Shown here in pieces: positions 61,091 to 64,000 of a stretch of 64,000 nucleotides of DNA. Position numbers and translations under genes: made by a program. This DNA is from Glandiceps talaboti (taxonomy: Eukaryota; Hemichordata; Enteropneusta; Spengelidae): NCBI RefSeq assembly GCF_964340395.1, contig NC_135551.1, forward strand, positions 24,093,503 through 24,157,502, in the 5' to 3' direction. The notes beneath the pieces were generated by a model, which worked only from the letters and a program-made list of their open reading frames with translations, was not told where the DNA came from and searched no databases. Position 1 is the first letter of the stretch. Every line of letters starts with the position of its first letter.

Positions 61091-61857
61091 ATTTTTGAGT
61101 CCACAACTAAAAATCAATGCCCCCCAATGAATCACGATTTCAACCTATCACTATAGTACTTGTAGATAAAATAGACCTCAAATTGACATGACATGACAAC
61201 AATTTTCAAAAAAATCTATTGTTGGATACCCCAATTTATACAGTGGACAGACTAGCTAACGGTTCGCAAGAGGATTTTTATCCAGAACTCATCCCATAGA
61301 AGTTTATATACAATGATAAAACCATGGTTGTAATAGTGTCCTTCATTGGCACGGTTTTAAAAGCATTTACAGTAGAACGGAGTATCTTTACACTTATTTT
61401 GCAAAGTATATGTTCCAAGTACCAAGGTTATTCCATTCATTTAAACCAGATTAATAATCATATGTTACTATAGTAACTTTTTAAAAGACCAATACGAATA
61501 ATATGACATTCTATATTTTTATACAATGTGTTTTATAATCATTGATGTGTTATTTATAAAATCAAGTTAAAACATTATCAGGTAATGGCAATCACCTGAG
61601 ATTTGTCTGATACATTTTACATGTAATGCAGAATTGTGATAAGCAGAGAAAATGACAACTTTTCAGTTTTAAACCCAAGTTCCTGTAATGTACATTTTGG
61701 TGGTTATTTTGAATATGTATATTTAGCAAACCTTATGTTCAACATGACTTTTAAATATAGGGTATTAAATGAATTGGAATGTAAAAAAGATGGCACTCCT
61801 GTTTTTCATGTAAAAAAGATGGCACGCCTGCTTTTCATGTAGTACGGAAATCATTTC

Positions 61858-61911
<54 letters not shown>
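61858..61911. repeat. (GTCT)n microsatellite
   Basis: About thirteen units, preceded by a duplicated AAAAAAGATGGCAC(T/G)CCTG...TTTTCATGTA segment (61785-61842). Confidence 0.93.
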
Positions 61912-61913
<2 letters not shown>

Positions 61914-62429
61914 CCCTCTGTCTGCTCTGTATTGGCTTATGTAGAGATGACTGATTCAAAAACAACAATGGAAACCAGGCAGAAATGGCTTAGGACCTCC
62001 CAATTCCTTGGATTAAGTCTATTATACTCTGCTACTAATATTGCATTGAGTTAACAACACCATGAACAACATAAATTTTATAATGTTTGATATGGAAAAC
62101 GCCAAGAAAACCTCGAGATGTAATATTAGTGATGCTGTCAGTAAAAAGCAATCTGCGAACATTCGACCTTGTAGTCGATATATTAATACCACATAGTTCT
62201 CAGTGATCTATCCAAGGTATATGTTGTATATATAGTATCGTATCTGACATTCCTTAATAACTAAAGTAGTTCAAATGTTGCTGACTGCTTCCTGGTCTTG
62301 ATAATAAATGATATTCGTAATGATTCTGTGAAGATCTAAAGTAAAGATTGCCTTAAAAAGTTTTAATTCATACATGACTTTTAATTAATCGCAATTACAA
62401 TAACAAAGGATTATGGTCGTGTTATGTGA

Positions 62430-62760
62430 TGGTACACCAGCTCTTTGATTTCAGGAATCGTATTTATATTACATCGATATTGAATGTAGTCTCGGATACC
62501 CAGACTCTCGCCACTGGAGGCTCTGCATACGAGAGTTCCTCGGGTGGAAGAGCCCCCAGCGGTGAGATTCCCGTTGGTGGCGCTATACACGGCCTGGCTT
62601 TCGTTAACTGTTTTTGTGCAGATTCTCATGGAAATGGTATCGTTCATCAAAGTATTTGTATTAAATCCAGGTCGCCTACCCCAGGCTGCAGCTGGAATGA
62701 GACAGTTCTTCATCAATCGACCGTTCAGTCCGATCTCAAGTGGTTTAGTCAATAATGATC
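62430..62760. other. GC-richer block with long overlapping ORFs on both strands, unassigned
   Basis: Frames of 100-113 codons stay open on both strands in an otherwise stop-rich neighbourhood. The minus-strand frame (62752-62411) is rich in Thr, Ser, Asn and Cys. The two plus frames have no recognised domain. It could be a decayed or real exon, a processed fragment or a repeat. I do not assign a function. Confidence 0.3.
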
Positions 62761-62929
62761 AACAAATATCTTACTCAAGTTACTGTTTATGGCAAAATTC
62801 GAATTCATCAGTAACGTCACAGATCAGCACATCTCCAAAGCAAAGGAATTGATTGATTGAACACACTCAGATAAAGTAGTGAGCAAAGTCAACTAATAAC
62901 TTTAGTATGGCATACCCTTCCCGCCCTGC

Positions 62930-63020
62930 AAGGAACCCATGAGGGACGTACGGCCCTCATTTGACATCTTGTGAGACAAGCGCTGTATTAGCTAAAGGAA
63001 CCATCCATTACATGTACCAG
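62930..63020 (+). mobile_element. 3' fragment of SINE family B
   Basis: GGAACCCATGAGG, GGCCCTCA, GAGACAAG(C/T)G(C/T)TTAT-type and AAAGGAACCATCC follow the same order as the 3' part of the SINE at 50001-50285. No tRNA head is present. Confidence 0.6.
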
Positions 63021-64000
63021 ATTTAAACTGAATGCCTTCTGTAAGGGTATATAACTATATATATAGTCTTGCAATTTCATGATTTATGCAAGAAATTTAT
63101 CTCTATATCTGTGATTCGTCGAGTCCCAATGAAAGTTAGTAGTCAAAAATGTTGTTGCCAGCCACGCCTACTATTCTCAGCACAGGAAAGCTTGCCATCC
63201 TCGACTTCACTCGGCTTTCGTGCCCCCTACATACCCGGGATATGGCATGTGCGTATTGAACTTCCTTCTGTCCCACCACGAATTTACACATTCCTTTAAT
63301 CACTACGGGAAAATTGTCAATATTTTGTTGAGTGGCGTGCCCTCACTGTGCACTAATTATATAGAGGTCACCATTACTGATACATTGTCGCGAAATTTTC
63401 TTCATAGGCTAGGTGAGGCTTGGTCTATTTTCCATATTTTGACCACACACATTTGGGTATAAATTATAGATTATTACACTTGTTGTGTACGGCTGGCAGT
63501 CTGCGCTGCCTAGCTTGCTACACGCTGCAATGGGCAATGCGGTAATGGCGGGAATGCCACGTCATGTGACAGCTCTCGCGTGATTTAAAAATACCTCATC
63601 AAGTGAGCCACCCCTTATTACACTTGATAAATATGTGAGAGTGTATACTAGTATATATCCTGAGATACGCATATACAGAGCTAGATAAAAGATTATGTAC
63701 AAGCCTTGCAACAAACAGCTAGCGGTAGTTTGTTATCGAGAGAAGTCGGAAAAGAACACGGGAAAAAAGGAGACGGTTCGAGGTCAATATAATACTTCCT
63801 AAACTTCTAATCGAAAATCGAAAAAGACACAATTTCTCTATATTCATCTGCACATGCGCATTAGTGTGTGAAATTTGAAAATGATAAGTCCATATTTGAC
63901 GAAATTGAAACAATGATAATTATTTCACCTGTTTGTGAACTCCGTGCTCATTGTAAACCTATTTTAAGGCCAAGAAAAAAAATTGTTTTCTGGTGAGTTT

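Larger units (their letters stand above)
60801..64000. other. Intergenic region right of the MFSD8-like gene
   Basis: No exon of a known family was recognised. It holds the repeats listed separately, an unexplained GC-richer block with overlapping ORFs (62430-62760), and a GC-richer, CpG-containing stretch near 63480-63600 that could be a promoter or first exon of a gene beyond the window. Confidence 0.5.

Overview
This is a window of nuclear genomic DNA from an animal, most likely a marine invertebrate. A deuterostome such as a cephalochordate or hemichordate fits best by gene content and repeats, but the sequence alone does not settle it. The DNA is AT-rich, has no bacterial-style ORFs, and carries intron-rich genes with canonical GT-AG splice sites plus many microsatellites, minisatellites, MITEs and tRNA-derived SINEs. 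I rebuilt four protein-coding genes exon by exon. In every case intron phases agree and the summed CDS length is a multiple of three.

Layout. (1) Positions 1-2543, minus strand: the 5' part of a small secreted repeat protein (signal peptide exon plus an exon of about 43-residue beta-propeller/lectin-like repeats), running off the left edge, with a TATA box at 2661-2670. (2) 2671-5859: intergenic DNA full of simple repeats. (3) 6668-19076, minus strand: a complete CDK8/CDK19 Mediator kinase gene, 13 coding exons, 454 aa. (4) 19077-19492: a compact divergent promoter with YY1-, ETS- and E2F-like sites. (5) 20077-43993, plus strand: a complete MMS22L gene (replication-fork repair, partner of TONSL), 35 coding exons plus a non-coding first exon, 1240 aa. 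(6) 44.8-46.3 kb: intergenic, with a 61-bp-arm hairpin element. (7) 46770-59939, plus strand: a complete MFSD8/CLN7-like lysosomal MFS transporter, 11 coding exons, 572 aa, with a TFEB-type E-box upstream. (8) 60-64 kb: intergenic, with no convincing gene.

The strongest unusual signal is a theme repeated across all three complete genes. Tandem or near-tandem duplications repeatedly include an exon-intron junction. They occur at the CDK8 stop codon (79 bp, at least nine copies), CDK8 exon 9 donor (64 bp, about 6.5 copies), CDK8 exon 2 donor (61 bp, 2 copies), MMS22L exon 6 donor (19 bp, 4 copies), MMS22L exon 25 donor (2 dispersed copies), MMS22L exon 29 acceptor (3 extra copies), MMS22L exon 30 donor (37 bp, 14 copies), and the MFSD8-like exon 8 and exon 10 donors. 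I recall that minisatellites spanning exon-intron boundaries were reported at an amphioxus locus. I cannot check that here, but it would support a cephalochordate source.

Other points of note: a LINE relic in an MMS22L intron with a decayed 2A-like motif and an in-phase splice acceptor, three copies of a Harbinger-type MITE with TTA/TAA target duplications, a Mutator-like hairpin with 9-bp target duplications, an hAT-like element, a Penelope-like fragment inside a foldback, and at least two tRNA-SINE families.
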